Shown here piece after piece: positions 1 through 9,857 of a DNA stretch of 64,000 bases; the stretch's first letter is position 1; every line of letters starts with the position of its first letter. The position numbers and the translations under genes were made by a program. Source of the stretch: Acinetobacter larvae (lineage in GTDB: Bacteria; Pseudomonadota; Gammaproteobacteria; Pseudomonadales; Moraxellaceae); assembly GCF_001704115.1 (NCBI RefSeq), contig NZ_CP016895.1, forward strand, positions 2,170,001-2,234,000, read 5' to 3'. The notes under the pieces were generated by a model. It worked only from the letters and a program-made list of their open reading frames with translations, made no database searches and had not been told where the DNA came from.

Positions 1-429
1 ATCTGTCAAGCTAATAACCCGCTCTTTCACGGTATTTTCATCTTGCAGTCCCGCACTTTGCGCCAATTGGAATTCCTTCGCGCTAATATGGTGCATGGTC
101 TGTGTCGCACCATTGGGCAAGTCAATACGATCTGCCAAGTGATTTAATTGCTCAATGGCAAGCATACTCCGTACCACCAAGCGCCCTTGTTTTTTCAGCT
201 CTAATACTTTCATCAACCAAGCCACCCAAGTGGCAAAAGACGCCAAGAGTAAAATGATCAGTACTGCTTTGACCACAATATCGGCCTGCTGAAACAGTGC
301 CAATGGGGACAGTGAAATGTTGCTGAGTGGAAGTGCTGCATGGCACATCGAGTTAAAGCTCAACAATACAATGAAACTCGCAAGCAATTTAAAAAAGGGG
401 CGAAATAATGATGAGCGCGGATGCTTCAT
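1..429 (-). CDS. exbB: ExbB/TolQ/MotA-family proton channel subunit (5' part only)
   Basis: The first 143 codons of a gene that runs off the left edge. The product begins with a hydrophobic signal-like segment (about residues 12-32, ending CHA-A), then a long transmembrane helix (about 50-72) followed by a basic stretch (MKVLELKKQGRL). This is the layout of ExbB proteins that carry an N-terminal extension. In this family ExbB works with ExbD and TonB in the inner membrane to pass proton-motive force to TonB-dependent receptors, which suits the two such receptors in this window. The conserved C-terminal MotA/TolQ/ExbB domain lies outside the window, so TolQ-like relatives cannot be fully excluded. 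The ATG at 429 is the first start after a gene-free gap. Confidence 0.75.
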   Translation of the reverse strand, partial: MKHPRSSLFRPFFKLLASFIVLLSFNSMCHAALPLSNISLSPLALFQQADIVVKAVLIILLLASFATWVAWLMKVLELKKQGRLVVRSMLAIEQLNHLADRIDLPNGATQTMHHISAKEFQLAQSAGLQDENTVKERVISLTD

Positions 430-611
430 GTGATCAATTCCAACAAACAAGAACCTAATATGTGTTAAACGTATCACCCCATGAAATACCGCAATGCCAA
501 TCCGAGCGTATACATTATTTATCAAGCTATCGATATGAATTTTTTAGATAGCAAAGCTTAAAAATACATAAAATCATAAACTTAACCATCAAAAATATAG
601 GATACTCGAGC

Positions 612-3545
612 TTAAGTCAGCGCCTCATGCTTCGACAATGCACAAACTTGAAAACCGAGTTGTGCCAAAGCCGCGGCTTGTTGCTGCCCAGCCAATGCAG
701 CACGACTGGCAGATTGGGGGGTTAAATACTGCTGACATACCCGCTGTAAGTCCGCATAGGTGACTTTTAAAATACGCTGATTGATCAATTGATCGTGGTG
801 CTGTGTATGTCCACGCCAATCATCCGCATGCTGCTCCAGCACTTGCTGTAAGGGCAAGCCATGTCGATTTAAACTGCTAGAGGCTTTTAAAATTGCTGCT
901 TCAAGTAAGGCGTGGTCAACCGTGCGATGACACACATTGTCAATGGCTTGTTGAAAATGTTGATAGGTCCGTTCAAGTTGAGGATCGCGAAAAGAACTCA
1001 AATGCAATGCAGCACTGTGTTCGACATAACGTGCTCGCCCATCATAAGCACCACCTTGTTGACGAATCGCATTAAACAAATAACCTTCTGTCAAATAATG
1101 CGCCAATACCATAAAGATTGCGGCATCTGGATGTTCTATCGGTACTGCCGGATAAGCTTGTACACAATAATTCACCTGCCCATCGATGAGCCATGCCTGT
1201 TCTTCGGCTGCCATACTATGCTGTGGCACTGTTTGTTCTATGCCCTCTACAAGCGCAAGTGATTGATAGCCTTGCCATTGCTGTTCTAATTGCGCCAATA
1301 ATTCAGCCTGTACATCGGCATCACAAACCAAAATAAAATGCCTTGGACAATGCAAAACTTGGCGATGCAATTGCCGTAATTGCGACATAAGCAAAGCAAC
1401 GGCATGTTCATCTTGTTGTAACTGTTTCAGCCACTGTTGTTGTCGCTGTAAGCTTTGTAAAGCATTGCTTTTATAGTCATATGCTGCACTAGGATTAAAA
1501 TGGCGACAGGCACTACTGGTCGCAATCGTGGCTGCAAAATGGTTGATATTGCTTTGCTTAAACTGGATATTGCGTTCCAATACATGGATCAAACGTTCAG
1601 GTTCATCAAAGCGTTGCTGCTCTAACACTTGCTGCAATAATGCAATGGCTTGATGTTGTTGTGCCAAAGCCTTGATGGCAAAACTTAAGCGTACAGCACA
1701 CTGCTGTTGCTGATCTTCGACCTTAATATAGGACTGTAGCTCGGTACTCAGCCCCGCACTTTGCGCTTGCACGGCCAATTCAATCTGCTGATAGCTCGAT
1801 TCGCCAGCACCTAACTGTCCAAATAAATCCTGATAAAACTCAAATAATGGATGCAAATAAATTTCTTCAGAGAGCACAAATGAAATCTGTAAATCAAACA
1901 CGCCATTACGCCCTGCGGCATAGGCATAACAGGCGGCTTCTTGCTGTTTAAGTTGGATTACACTGCGTTGGCATGGATATTCCTTAGATTGCAAACTCAG
2001 GTCTGATATCTCAAGCTTGGGTAAAACTGAGGCATCTTGTGGTTGCTGCTGGCGCTGCTGCAAAGCCTGTGCCTGTTGTTGTAATTGCTTTCGTTGTACA
2101 GTATTCAACTGTGCGGTCATCTTCTGAAGTAATGCTTGTTCAGCCAATTGTTGTTGAGCGAGTTGTGCTGGATCAGGCTGATAGAGCAGACACAAGCGAT
2201 GCGGATTATCTATTAAGCCTTGTTGTAATAAAGATTTTAACCAAACATGATCCTGTACTTTAAGCCGCAATTGTGCCAATGTTGCACTCAGGTCAAGTGC
2301 TGCAAATACATCTGCATCTATAGCCGCATAACGGGCTGCTTTAAAAAACAATGACAACGCATATGGCCCAGAACGTACCTCGCGTTGTTCGAACTCTAGT
2401 CGAGTCATGATACTGTCGAGCAATTGATCATCGATTGGATCGCGCATAAAGTCCTGCAATACACGCCATACTCCATCTTCAAAAGCTGAAACAGCACTGG
2501 CATCGACCTGTTGTATGCCACAGTGAAAAACTGATTCTGTGGTCTGATCGACCAGCCCCATCAAGCTACTGCTCAATGCACCCGCGGCAAAATGATCGCA
2601 ATAATGTCGTAACGGCGCATCAGCTCGTCCACACAATAGCTCGGCTAATACATACCACGCCAGATTAAGCAATAAATCGGCAGAGGGTGCCAATAACCAT
2701 GCCATTTGGATATAGCTTTTTTGTGTTGTATCCTGCGCTGGAAAAGATGCCTGTCTATACATTGGAACATTGCGCCGCGGAGCAAACTGCGGTAACGCAG
2801 CCGCTACCGCATGCCGATGGGCTATTTTTTGTTGTAATTGATGATGCAGTAGCGTCAGGTCAATATCCCCAGCACTAAATACCAGCGCATTAGATGGATG
2901 ATAATACCGCTGATAAAAATCCTGTAACTGCTGATAACGCAGTGTGGCAATCTCTAAAGGGTTGCCACCAGAATTATAGGCATAGCAACTACCAGCAAAA
3001 ATATGCTGTTGTACTTCACTATATAGTGCCCGATCCACCACACTCATAGCCCCTTTCATTTCATTAAAGACTATTCCTTTAAACTGCGCTTGTTGTTGTT
3101 CAAAGTCTATACGAATGCCTTCTTGTTGAAAGTCTAGCGGATCTAAATTGGCAGCAAAAACCGCATCTAAATAAACATCTGCTAAATTTTTAAAATCTTG
3201 CGGGTTACTGGTGGCAAAGGGATAACAGGTATAATCGGCATCGGTAAAAGCATTCATAAAATGGTTAACTGAACGCTGTGCCATGGCTGTAAAAACATTG
3301 CGAATGGGATATTTCTTAGAACCATTTAACACCGTATGTTCCAATACATGAGCCACACCATTACTGGAATCTGGTTGGGTTTTTAACATGATCATGAGGC
3401 AGTATTCTGCTGCCCCATCTGCAAAATGATAATGCTGCAACCCGGTTTCACGATGTTGATAGAGCTGGACATCCAAAGCTAGAGCAGCAATATGATGTTG
3501 TTTTAATAAAATAAAATTTGATACTGCATCGATGGACTGAGACAT
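612..3545 (-). CDS. M16C metallopeptidase, presequence-protease (PreP/Cym1)-like
   Basis: A 977-residue protein with the inverted zinc motif HxxEH at residues 66-70 (HVLEHTVLNGSKKYP), the pattern of the M16C presequence protease group. Its length matches that group, in which one chain folds into two M16 halves around a chamber. A second conserved segment (FNEMKGAMS) lies in the N-terminal half. There is no signal peptide, so it is probably cytosolic and degrades short unfolded peptides; the substrate is inferred from the family. The middle is very rich in glutamine. It is downstream of the ABC gene on the same strand (155 bp gap) and upstream of exbB, with no shared function evident. Confidence 0.85.
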   Translation of the reverse strand: MSQSIDAVSNFILLKQHHIAALALDVQLYQHRETGLQHYHFADGAAEYCLMIMLKTQPDSSNGVAHVLEHTVLNGSKKYPIRNVFTAMAQRSVNHFMNAFTDADYTCYPFATSNPQDFKNLADVYLDAVFAANLDPLDFQQEGIRIDFEQQQAQFKGIVFNEMKGAMSVVDRALYSEVQQHIFAGSCYAYNSGGNPLEIATLRYQQLQDFYQRYYHPSNALVFSAGDIDLTLLHHQLQQKIAHRHAVAAALPQFAPRRNVPMYRQASFPAQDTTQKSYIQMAWLLAPSADLLLNLAWYVLAELLCGRADAPLRHYCDHFAAGALSSSLMGLVDQTTESVFHCGIQQVDASAVSAFEDGVWRVLQDFMRDPIDDQLLDSIMTRLEFEQREVRSGPYALSLFFKAARYAAIDADVFAALDLSATLAQLRLKVQDHVWLKSLLQQGLIDNPHRLCLLYQPDPAQLAQQQLAEQALLQKMTAQLNTVQRKQLQQQAQALQQRQQQPQDASVLPKLEISDLSLQSKEYPCQRSVIQLKQQEAACYAYAAGRNGVFDLQISFVLSEEIYLHPLFEFYQDLFGQLGAGESSYQQIELAVQAQSAGLSTELQSYIKVEDQQQQCAVRLSFAIKALAQQHQAIALLQQVLEQQRFDEPERLIHVLERNIQFKQSNINHFAATIATSSACRHFNPSAAYDYKSNALQSLQRQQQWLKQLQQDEHAVALLMSQLRQLHRQVLHCPRHFILVCDADVQAELLAQLEQQWQGYQSLALVEGIEQTVPQHSMAAEEQAWLIDGQVNYCVQAYPAVPIEHPDAAIFMVLAHYLTEGYLFNAIRQQGGAYDGRARYVEHSAALHLSSFRDPQLERTYQHFQQAIDNVCHRTVDHALLEAAILKASSSLNRHGLPLQQVLEQHADDWRGHTQHHDQLINQRILKVTYADLQRVCQQYLTPQSASRAALAGQQQAAALAQLGFQVCALSKHEALT

Positions 3546-3700
3546 ATAAACTACTCAAGAGTTGCGCTATTGATAAAGAAACGCGCCAGCGCATCAAATA
3601 CAGCAAACAATTTCAGTAAAAGCTTAAATGAAGCAAAAGTGAAGCCGAAATTACGCACATCACCGAAACATTGCATGCGCAGTGAGGCGCGCATACGCAC

Positions 3701-6700
3701 TTAGGCACGCGTCACCAGCTCAGCAATCTCTCCGATGCGGTAACGCCCCTCAGCCAATAATTCTAAATAATAGTGGTGATAAGCATAAACACTGGGTTTA
3801 TGGCAAACGCTAATCAGGCTCAAGCCTTGTGCCAAAAGTAATTGATATAAACGTTGTTCCATTGCAGCATCAACAGCGCTGGTCGCTTCATCAAGAAAAA
3901 CAAATGCTTTGGCATTGATCACGGCGCGAATAAAACCAATACGCTGTTGCTCACCCAGAGACAGTTTTTGTGCCCAGTCATCTACCGCCGCCAAACTCGC
4001 ATAACGCTCCAGCAAATGACCTAAATCTAACTGTTGTAATAAGGCGATTAAGCGCTCATCACTTACACTGCTGTGCTGAGCTGGATAAATCAATTGTGCC
4101 CTTAAGCTATCGCGAAACATATAGGGGCGCTGTGGTATAAACATCTGCTGATCTGCGGCAGGTAAAGTTAACTGCCCATAACCGGTTTGCCAAATACCAG
4201 CCATCACCCGTAATAAAGAGCTTTTACCGCGTCCAGTACTGCCAATGATCACATAATGCTCACCCGCTCGAATGCTGAGATTGAGCTGGCGAATCAAACA
4301 TAATTCAGCATTTGGGGTATAAATATCAGCATCAACAAAACCAATCTCAGTACCATGGCATAGATCAAGTTTGGGCTTATCCGCTACATCTTGCTGGATT
4401 GCCGTGAGCTTTTCATCAATCTCGGACAGCCGTACCACAGTCGGTGCAATGGTATTAAAGCCTTGAATCACATTCGACAACGTGACGAAATACTGCATAA
4501 ACATGGTTGCGGCCAAAGTTCCTTGGGCTACTGCACCAAAACTGATTTGTTGAGCAAAATATAGTGGCACCAAAAACAATACGGCAATAATCGGTAGGCA
4601 TTGCCGTAAGGAGTAATCCAGCCCTCGGGCAATTTCCTGATAAACATGAAATATCCAAGTATTTTTCAATGCTAGATTTAAGCGCTGAGAAATATGCCGT
4701 TGCTCACTGCGCTCACCGCGATAAAAAGCAATGTTTTCGGCATTGTCTTTAACATGTAATAGACTGCGTCTAAGATCGGCTTCACTTTTGACCATATAAA
4801 AATCTTTGGCAATCGTCGGTCGATAGGCATAAACAATGAAACTTGCATAAACTAACGCAAAAACCAGTACCGCCAAACTTAAGGGGGTGGAGATCGCAAC
4901 CAAGATTGCGCCCTGTACCCCAATGCCCATAAAGGAAAATGGAATATTGGTCAGCATGCTACAGATCTTCTCACAAAATGGCGCCACCCCCTCTTGAATA
5001 CGTTGATCTGGATTATCAATTTTTTCATCCAACACAATATGATAATACGTCTTGGCACTGAGATATTTTTCTGTCATATATTGCGTCAGCCACTGCTGCC
5101 AACGGAACTTCAGTAAATCACCCAAATAACCAAATAACACAGTGGATAGCCCAACTGCAACGCTCAAGACACTGAGTAAAATCAGCAATTGCCAGTAACG
5201 ATCTTGGGCTTTTTCAACCAAAGCATTGGTTTGATCGGCGGTCAGATAAGAAATATAACCATATAATGCGCTACTCAATGCCGATGAAAATAAAATCACC
5301 GCCAACATGCTCCAAGCAAAATAACTCTTCCGCCGCCACCAATAAGGGCGAATCAAACGCCATAAACGCTGAAAAAACAAGCGATCTAATTTTAAATCCC
5401 GGTGTGCAACCGCCGTCGCTAAGCTGGAATGTTGTTGCCAAGCGGGGTCCATCGATAATGTCTGTGCAGTCCGTGTAACCTGCTTAGGTTGTTGCATAAT
5501 GGGCTGTTGCGCCATGGTATCGATGTAGCTTTGGTCGATGTGTCTTTGTTCGATGTAGCTTTGATCGATGTTTCTTTTCTTAGCAGTAGCCGCTGCTGTT
5601 AAAGGCGTAAGCGTAGTGGGCGTAGTGAGAGGCTCTGCAGATGCAGCGATGCGGCTCAACTGCCATTGTCCTACACCGATTAAATGCAGTTGCACCCGAT
5701 GAAATGCTTTTAAGCTGTCACGATGTGCAATGCTGATCAGGGTGCAGCCTTGTGCCAGAATAGCTTGATAGACTTGCTGTTCTCGCGGCAAATCTAAAGC
5801 ACTACTGGCTTCATCCAAAAAGGCATAACGCGGTTGATACACCAATAAGCGAGCAATACTCAAACACTGTTGCTCACCCAGCGACAGCTCTCGCCCCCAA
5901 TCACGTACACTGTCCCAGTCATAGCGTTGCAATAGATGCTCTAAACCCACTTGCGTCAAAATCGCACTCAGTTCCGTTGTAGCATGTTTGCTTTCGGTCA
6001 GAGGATAGCGCAGTTGATCTGCTAAACTGCCATAAAACATATACGGACGTTGTGGAAAAAACATGATGTCATCACGTGGCAAAGCCACATAGCCTTGACC
6101 ATGTTGCCATAAACCGGCCATCACACGCATCAATGAACTCTTGCCAACACCCGTTGCACCCACAATCAATACATGCTGAGAGACTGCTAAATGCAGATTT
6201 AAGTTTTCAATCAAGTACTGTTCGCTATCCGGTACTTGGATTGACAAGTGTTGGATCACAATGTCCGTTGCATCATCATACACAATGCCGGATGCTTGCT
6301 GCGCTATGGCTTGATGCGATGCGATGGGTTTGGGTTTTGTCGGCACACATGGCGGCGGCACTGGCTCTATGGCGCTGACCGTATCTACAGGATTTTGCTG
6401 TACAGCTGTCAAATCGGCTGACTGCTGTTCCTGAATTTCTGCCAAGCGAATCGCTTGGGGTGCAACATCTGCCAATAAAGGAATAAACGCAAAAAAATTT
6501 CTAAAGCTCATTTCAATAATCATGGCAGCCATAGTGGCTTGCGCGATACTGCCATAAGAGATTGTGCCTTGAAAAAATAATGGCGCTAAAATAAGTGCCG
6601 ATAACAAACTCGGAATGGCATAAATAAAAACATTGGCGCCAGCAACTTTGCTATTAAAGACAAAAATAGCTCGGTTTTTTTGATAGACCTGCTGAATACG

Positions 6701-7462
6701 CGCCCCAATGCCCTGACTTGCTTTGCCTTCTCCTTGATAAAACGCAATGTTTTCAGCATTTTCACGTACATGTGCCAAGCCACTGCGCAACTCAGCATCA
6801 GCAACCGTTTTTTCCCAGTTTTTACGAATAAGAGGTACCGAAAAATAATATGTGCTCAGCAATACCAAGGCGATATATGCCATATTGGTCCATAAAAATA
6901 CTTCTGAAATACTGACTAAAATACCAACCTGTATACTCAGCCCCAAAACTGAACCTAAAATCATTTGCGGTATACTCAACAGAACATCACAGAACGGTCC
7001 AATCTGTTGCTGAATACGTTGATCTGGGTTATCAATAACTTTATCTTGTTCGATATAATAATAACGACGCTTATCTAAGTAGATCTGGGTCAAATACTCA
7101 GAAAGCCATTTGCGCCAATCCAAAGCAATGCGTTTTTTCAGCAGATTGATGACCTGCTCTGAAAACCACCATGAGATGATGGTCACCACGGTTAAAATCC
7201 AAAACTCACGCCAATAACTGTGCTGACGTTGTAACTGTAAATCAGCAACTGTTGCCGTTTGAAAAGATAACCATCCTGCAAGCAGACTGAGTGTCACAAC
7301 AATTGCAATTAATAATGCCAGTTGTAACCAAGACTTGAATGCACCTGTTCGCATCCAATAAGGCTTGACCAGCTCAAATAGCCTGCCAAAAAGTTGTCGA
7401 CTGATTGTAAATTTCTTTGCATTGGAGCTTGCACGTGAGCGCGTCATAAATATATCCACCAA
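3701..7462 (-). CDS. Tandem-fused ABC transporter (two YddA/ABCD-type permease-ATPase units)
   Basis: A 1253-residue protein with the order membrane domain, ATPase, linker, membrane domain, ATPase. Walker A motifs are GATGVGKS (435-442) and GSTGRGKS (1074-1081). ABC signatures are LSLGEQQ (527-533 and 1167-1173). Walker B regions end FLDEASSALD and FLDEATSAVD. Both halves share IDNPDQRIQ and NAENIAFY in the membrane part, marking an internal duplication of an approximately 600-residue SbmA/BacA-YddA-like half transporter that would normally dimerise. The halves are joined by a low-complexity linker (about 605-690) with pentapeptide repeats. The substrate is unknown; relatives move peptides, vitamin B12 or fatty-acyl compounds. 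It is divergent from the FecI-type sigma gene. No frameshift is seen across the join. Confidence 0.85.
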   Translation of the reverse strand: MVDIFMTRSRASSNAKKFTISRQLFGRLFELVKPYWMRTGAFKSWLQLALLIAIVVTLSLLAGWLSFQTATVADLQLQRQHSYWREFWILTVVTIISWWFSEQVINLLKKRIALDWRKWLSEYLTQIYLDKRRYYYIEQDKVIDNPDQRIQQQIGPFCDVLLSIPQMILGSVLGLSIQVGILVSISEVFLWTNMAYIALVLLSTYYFSVPLIRKNWEKTVADAELRSGLAHVRENAENIAFYQGEGKASQGIGARIQQVYQKNRAIFVFNSKVAGANVFIYAIPSLLSALILAPLFFQGTISYGSIAQATMAAMIIEMSFRNFFAFIPLLADVAPQAIRLAEIQEQQSADLTAVQQNPVDTVSAIEPVPPPCVPTKPKPIASHQAIAQQASGIVYDDATDIVIQHLSIQVPDSEQYLIENLNLHLAVSQHVLIVGATGVGKSSLMRVMAGLWQHGQGYVALPRDDIMFFPQRPYMFYGSLADQLRYPLTESKHATTELSAILTQVGLEHLLQRYDWDSVRDWGRELSLGEQQCLSIARLLVYQPRYAFLDEASSALDLPREQQVYQAILAQGCTLISIAHRDSLKAFHRVQLHLIGVGQWQLSRIAASAEPLTTPTTLTPLTAAATAKKRNIDQSYIEQRHIDQSYIDTMAQQPIMQQPKQVTRTAQTLSMDPAWQQHSSLATAVAHRDLKLDRLFFQRLWRLIRPYWWRRKSYFAWSMLAVILFSSALSSALYGYISYLTADQTNALVEKAQDRYWQLLILLSVLSVAVGLSTVLFGYLGDLLKFRWQQWLTQYMTEKYLSAKTYYHIVLDEKIDNPDQRIQEGVAPFCEKICSMLTNIPFSFMGIGVQGAILVAISTPLSLAVLVFALVYASFIVYAYRPTIAKDFYMVKSEADLRRSLLHVKDNAENIAFYRGERSEQRHISQRLNLALKNTWIFHVYQEIARGLDYSLRQCLPIIAVLFLVPLYFAQQISFGAVAQGTLAATMFMQYFVTLSNVIQGFNTIAPTVVRLSEIDEKLTAIQQDVADKPKLDLCHGTEIGFVDADIYTPNAELCLIRQLNLSIRAGEHYVIIGSTGRGKSSLLRVMAGIWQTGYGQLTLPAADQQMFIPQRPYMFRDSLRAQLIYPAQHSSVSDERLIALLQQLDLGHLLERYASLAAVDDWAQKLSLGEQQRIGFIRAVINAKAFVFLDEATSAVDAAMEQRLYQLLLAQGLSLISVCHKPSVYAYHHYYLELLAEGRYRIGEIAELVTRA
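5520..5579. repeat. 15-bp tandem repeat (x4) in the ABC linker
   Basis: Four consecutive 15-bp units beginning tcgatgt (tcgatgtagctttgg, tcgatgtgtctttgt and so on), which also form two 30-bp units. On the minus strand they encode a pentapeptide repeat of the form xI(D/E)Q(S/R) at about residues 631-650, in the linker between the two transporter halves. The unit length is a multiple of three, so copy-number change would keep the frame. Confidence 0.85.
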
Positions 7463-7822
7463 GGGGTTGCAACCAATATGGCATCACAAGATGTCAATAC
7501 CCCTGAAACGATTCAGAGCACATTTTTCCGCAATTACGCTCAATGAAAATAGTTGGATAACTTTGATAAACAGCAGATAAACAGCAACATCCATAGCTCA
7601 CGGATGTCGTCTCAACACACATAGCAACAGTGCCTAATGCAAACCAATAGCGTTCTTTGTCTAGGTCTCATTGTATAAAAACAAACCATGTCACAGCACA
7701 AATAATCTGCGTATTGCATGAACATATCTGTTTTTTTGTTTAGCTATGAAGAAAATCTTCTTTTTTAAGTTTGTTAACTTTTCTTAACATACGCTTACAT
7801 GAAGTAAATTTGATTAAATACC
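7463..7822. other. Divergent intergenic region between ABC gene and fecI-like gene
   Basis: Gene-free 360 bp. Visible elements are a small hairpin followed by a T run (GAAGA-aaa-TCTTC then six T, 7748-7766) and an inverted repeat GTTAA-N6-TTAAC at 7773-7788, just upstream of the sigma-factor start at 7823. I see no convincing Fur box here, although FecI-type genes are often Fur-controlled. No small ORF is evident. Confidence 0.5.
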
Positions 7823-8341
7823 ATGAATGCACAGACCAAACAGCCCGTCGGCTTACTAGAGGTGTTTCTTGACTTACAAAGTACTTTGCAAAAAGTCATT
7901 GTCAGTCGAACAGGCTCTCAGGCAGTAGCCCAAGACTTGACTCAAGATATTTATTTTAAGGTTCAAAATTTAGCTGAGACTTTTCCAAGCTACGATGATG
8001 CACGGCATTATTTACTTAGAATTGCCATCAATAGTTCGATCGATCATGTTCGTACTGAAGCTCGGCGTCAGCAATTACTGCATGGCAGTTATGATTTATT
8101 TGAAAATCATATGGTAGATTCAGAGCCAGAGCATCAGGTCATCATTAAAGACCAAATCAAAGCGATTGATCATGCTTTATCTGCCCTACCCGATAAATGT
8201 AAAGAAATTCTGTATCTTAGTCGTATGGAAGGGCTGACTCATGCTGAAATTGCGGCAAGAATGAATATTTCGCAGAGCTTAGTCGAAAAATATATCGTCA
8301 AAGCCTTGTTGCATTGCCGTAGTCAATTACAATCCGAATAG
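7823..8341 (+). CDS. ECF RNA polymerase sigma factor, FecI-like
   Basis: A 172-residue sigma-70 family protein of the extracytoplasmic-function type. Region 2 is visible around VAQDLTQDIYFKVQ, and region 4 as LPDKCKEILYLSRMEGLTHA followed by a helix-turn-helix (EIAARMNISQSLVEKYIVKA). It is followed by a FecR-like anti-sigma gene and a TonB-dependent receptor with an N-terminal signalling domain. That is the standard cell-surface signalling arrangement, so it most likely directs transcription of the receptor at 9858. The inducing ligand is unknown. Confidence 0.9.
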   Translation: MNAQTKQPVGLLEVFLDLQSTLQKVIVSRTGSQAVAQDLTQDIYFKVQNLAETFPSYDDARHYLLRIAINSSIDHVRTEARRQQLLHGSYDLFENHMVDSEPEHQVIIKDQIKAIDHALSALPDKCKEILYLSRMEGLTHAEIAARMNISQSLVEKYIVKALLHCRSQLQSE

Positions 8342-8534
8342 CGTCTTTATCTAGCGATGCTCATTGTGCTCTACTAGACATCGTGACTAAAAATCTTCAT
8401 TTCATTGATTATGCACGGTATATTATATGATCCAAGCGCTTTAATCTGCTCAAAACGCAGACTATAGACGATGTATTATACCTCCCGTTATCATGCCATT
8501 ATAAAGGCCAACTCTCGTGTAATGCGATAAACCT

Positions 8535-9575
8535 ATGGATACCAATAAAGCAACGACTGACGCCTCCGACATGCGTGAAACAACAGTACCCTTCTCCGAT
8601 CAGCAAAAGGAACAATTGGCTGAGGAGGCGTTGCACTGGTTGGTTATGCTCACTTCAGGCGAAGCCGATCAGATGCAACGTAATCTCTGTCAACGTTGGC
8701 GACGGCAATCCAGCACACATGAACAGGCTTTTCAACAAGCGCGGCAAATCTGGTTAAGCTTAGGTCAAAGTGATGTACTACAACAATATCAATACCTTGA
8801 CTATCAGTCATCGCTTTTAGATAGCCACCACCCTATGTATGTGCAGCATATGCAGCCCTTGGTTTATTTTTTCTGTTATTCAGCTTATCGTTATGTGGCT
8901 GCGGTATTACTGGCGATTGCTATTGTATTATTTGCCTATTTACAGCTTACAGCAGCACCGCAATTTCGCACTGATTTTGGTGAAATGACCGTATTTGATT
9001 TAGATGCCAACAATCAGGTTACGCTCAATACCAATAGCATACTCTCTCTGCCCCAACCCCCTCAACATCAACTGGTATTACATCATGGTGAGGCACTGTT
9101 TAAAATGGCAAGTCAAGCCATTTCGCCGTTTATGATCTATGCCGATAACTTGGTCGTTCATCCTGCTACTGCCCGCTTTTCCATCAAAAAAAATGACTTT
9201 GAAACTAAAATTACCGTGGTTGCAGGTCAGGTTAAAATCAATCATGGTCAGCAACAGCACGTGCTATATGCCAATCAGCAGCTGGTACATCGCAATGGTT
9301 CTACACAAAATTATATTCAGCACATTGATGCGCAGCAGGACATCTCGTGGACGCAAGGAAAATTATACTTTAGCCAAAGCACTGTCTACGATGTGCTACA
9401 TCAACTTAGTCAATATGACACACGTAAATGGGTATTGTTATTGGATCCTCAACTGCAAAATAGCAAAATCAATACTACGGTACATATTGCAGAACTTGAT
9501 CAATGGCTGGACAATCTTGAGCAAGCATTACCGATTCGACAAAAAAAACTCGGACCATTCATTGTCTTCTATTAA
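8535..9575 (+). CDS. FecR-family anti-sigma / sigma regulator
   Basis: A 346-residue protein with a cytoplasmic N-terminal FecR-type domain (EEALHWLVMLTSGEAD, then a WRRQSSTHEQAF segment), one transmembrane helix (about residues 115-135, YRYVAAVLLAIAIVLFAYL) and a periplasmic FecR domain (TDFGEMTVFDLDANNQVTL onwards). The C-terminus (LYFSQSTVYDVLHQLSQY) matches the part of FecR that contacts the receptor signalling domain. By family precedent it carries the periplasmic signal from the receptor to the sigma factor encoded 193 bp upstream. Confidence 0.88.
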   Translation: MDTNKATTDASDMRETTVPFSDQQKEQLAEEALHWLVMLTSGEADQMQRNLCQRWRRQSSTHEQAFQQARQIWLSLGQSDVLQQYQYLDYQSSLLDSHHPMYVQHMQPLVYFFCYSAYRYVAAVLLAIAIVLFAYLQLTAAPQFRTDFGEMTVFDLDANNQVTLNTNSILSLPQPPQHQLVLHHGEALFKMASQAISPFMIYADNLVVHPATARFSIKKNDFETKITVVAGQVKINHGQQQHVLYANQQLVHRNGSTQNYIQHIDAQQDISWTQGKLYFSQSTVYDVLHQLSQYDTRKWVLLLDPQLQNSKINTTVHIAELDQWLDNLEQALPIRQKKLGPFIVFY

Positions 9576-9857
9576 GCACCTTCATCGCCATCGGCATGAT
9601 TCGTCAATGCGTGGATGCCCATGTGCGACATAGAAGAATATATACAACCATAGCTATTCTACAGATTTAAAATAATCATCTGCCCCAAGATATATCTAAA
9701 ATTAAAATAAAGTTTGCACAATATATACTATAAGCACTTTACTTAATGTACTTAAAATTCAAAACCTTATAAAACAATAAGCCAAATAAAATATTGCGGT
9801 GTTCATCGTTGCTAATCGTTTGAAAGTTAATAAACCCTCTCTTTTCGCAGGTTATTT

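Noticed and set aside
523..560. GCTATC...GATAGC inverted repeat as terminator of the M16C gene
   Set aside because: Long A+T-rich loop and no T run in the right place; not convincing.
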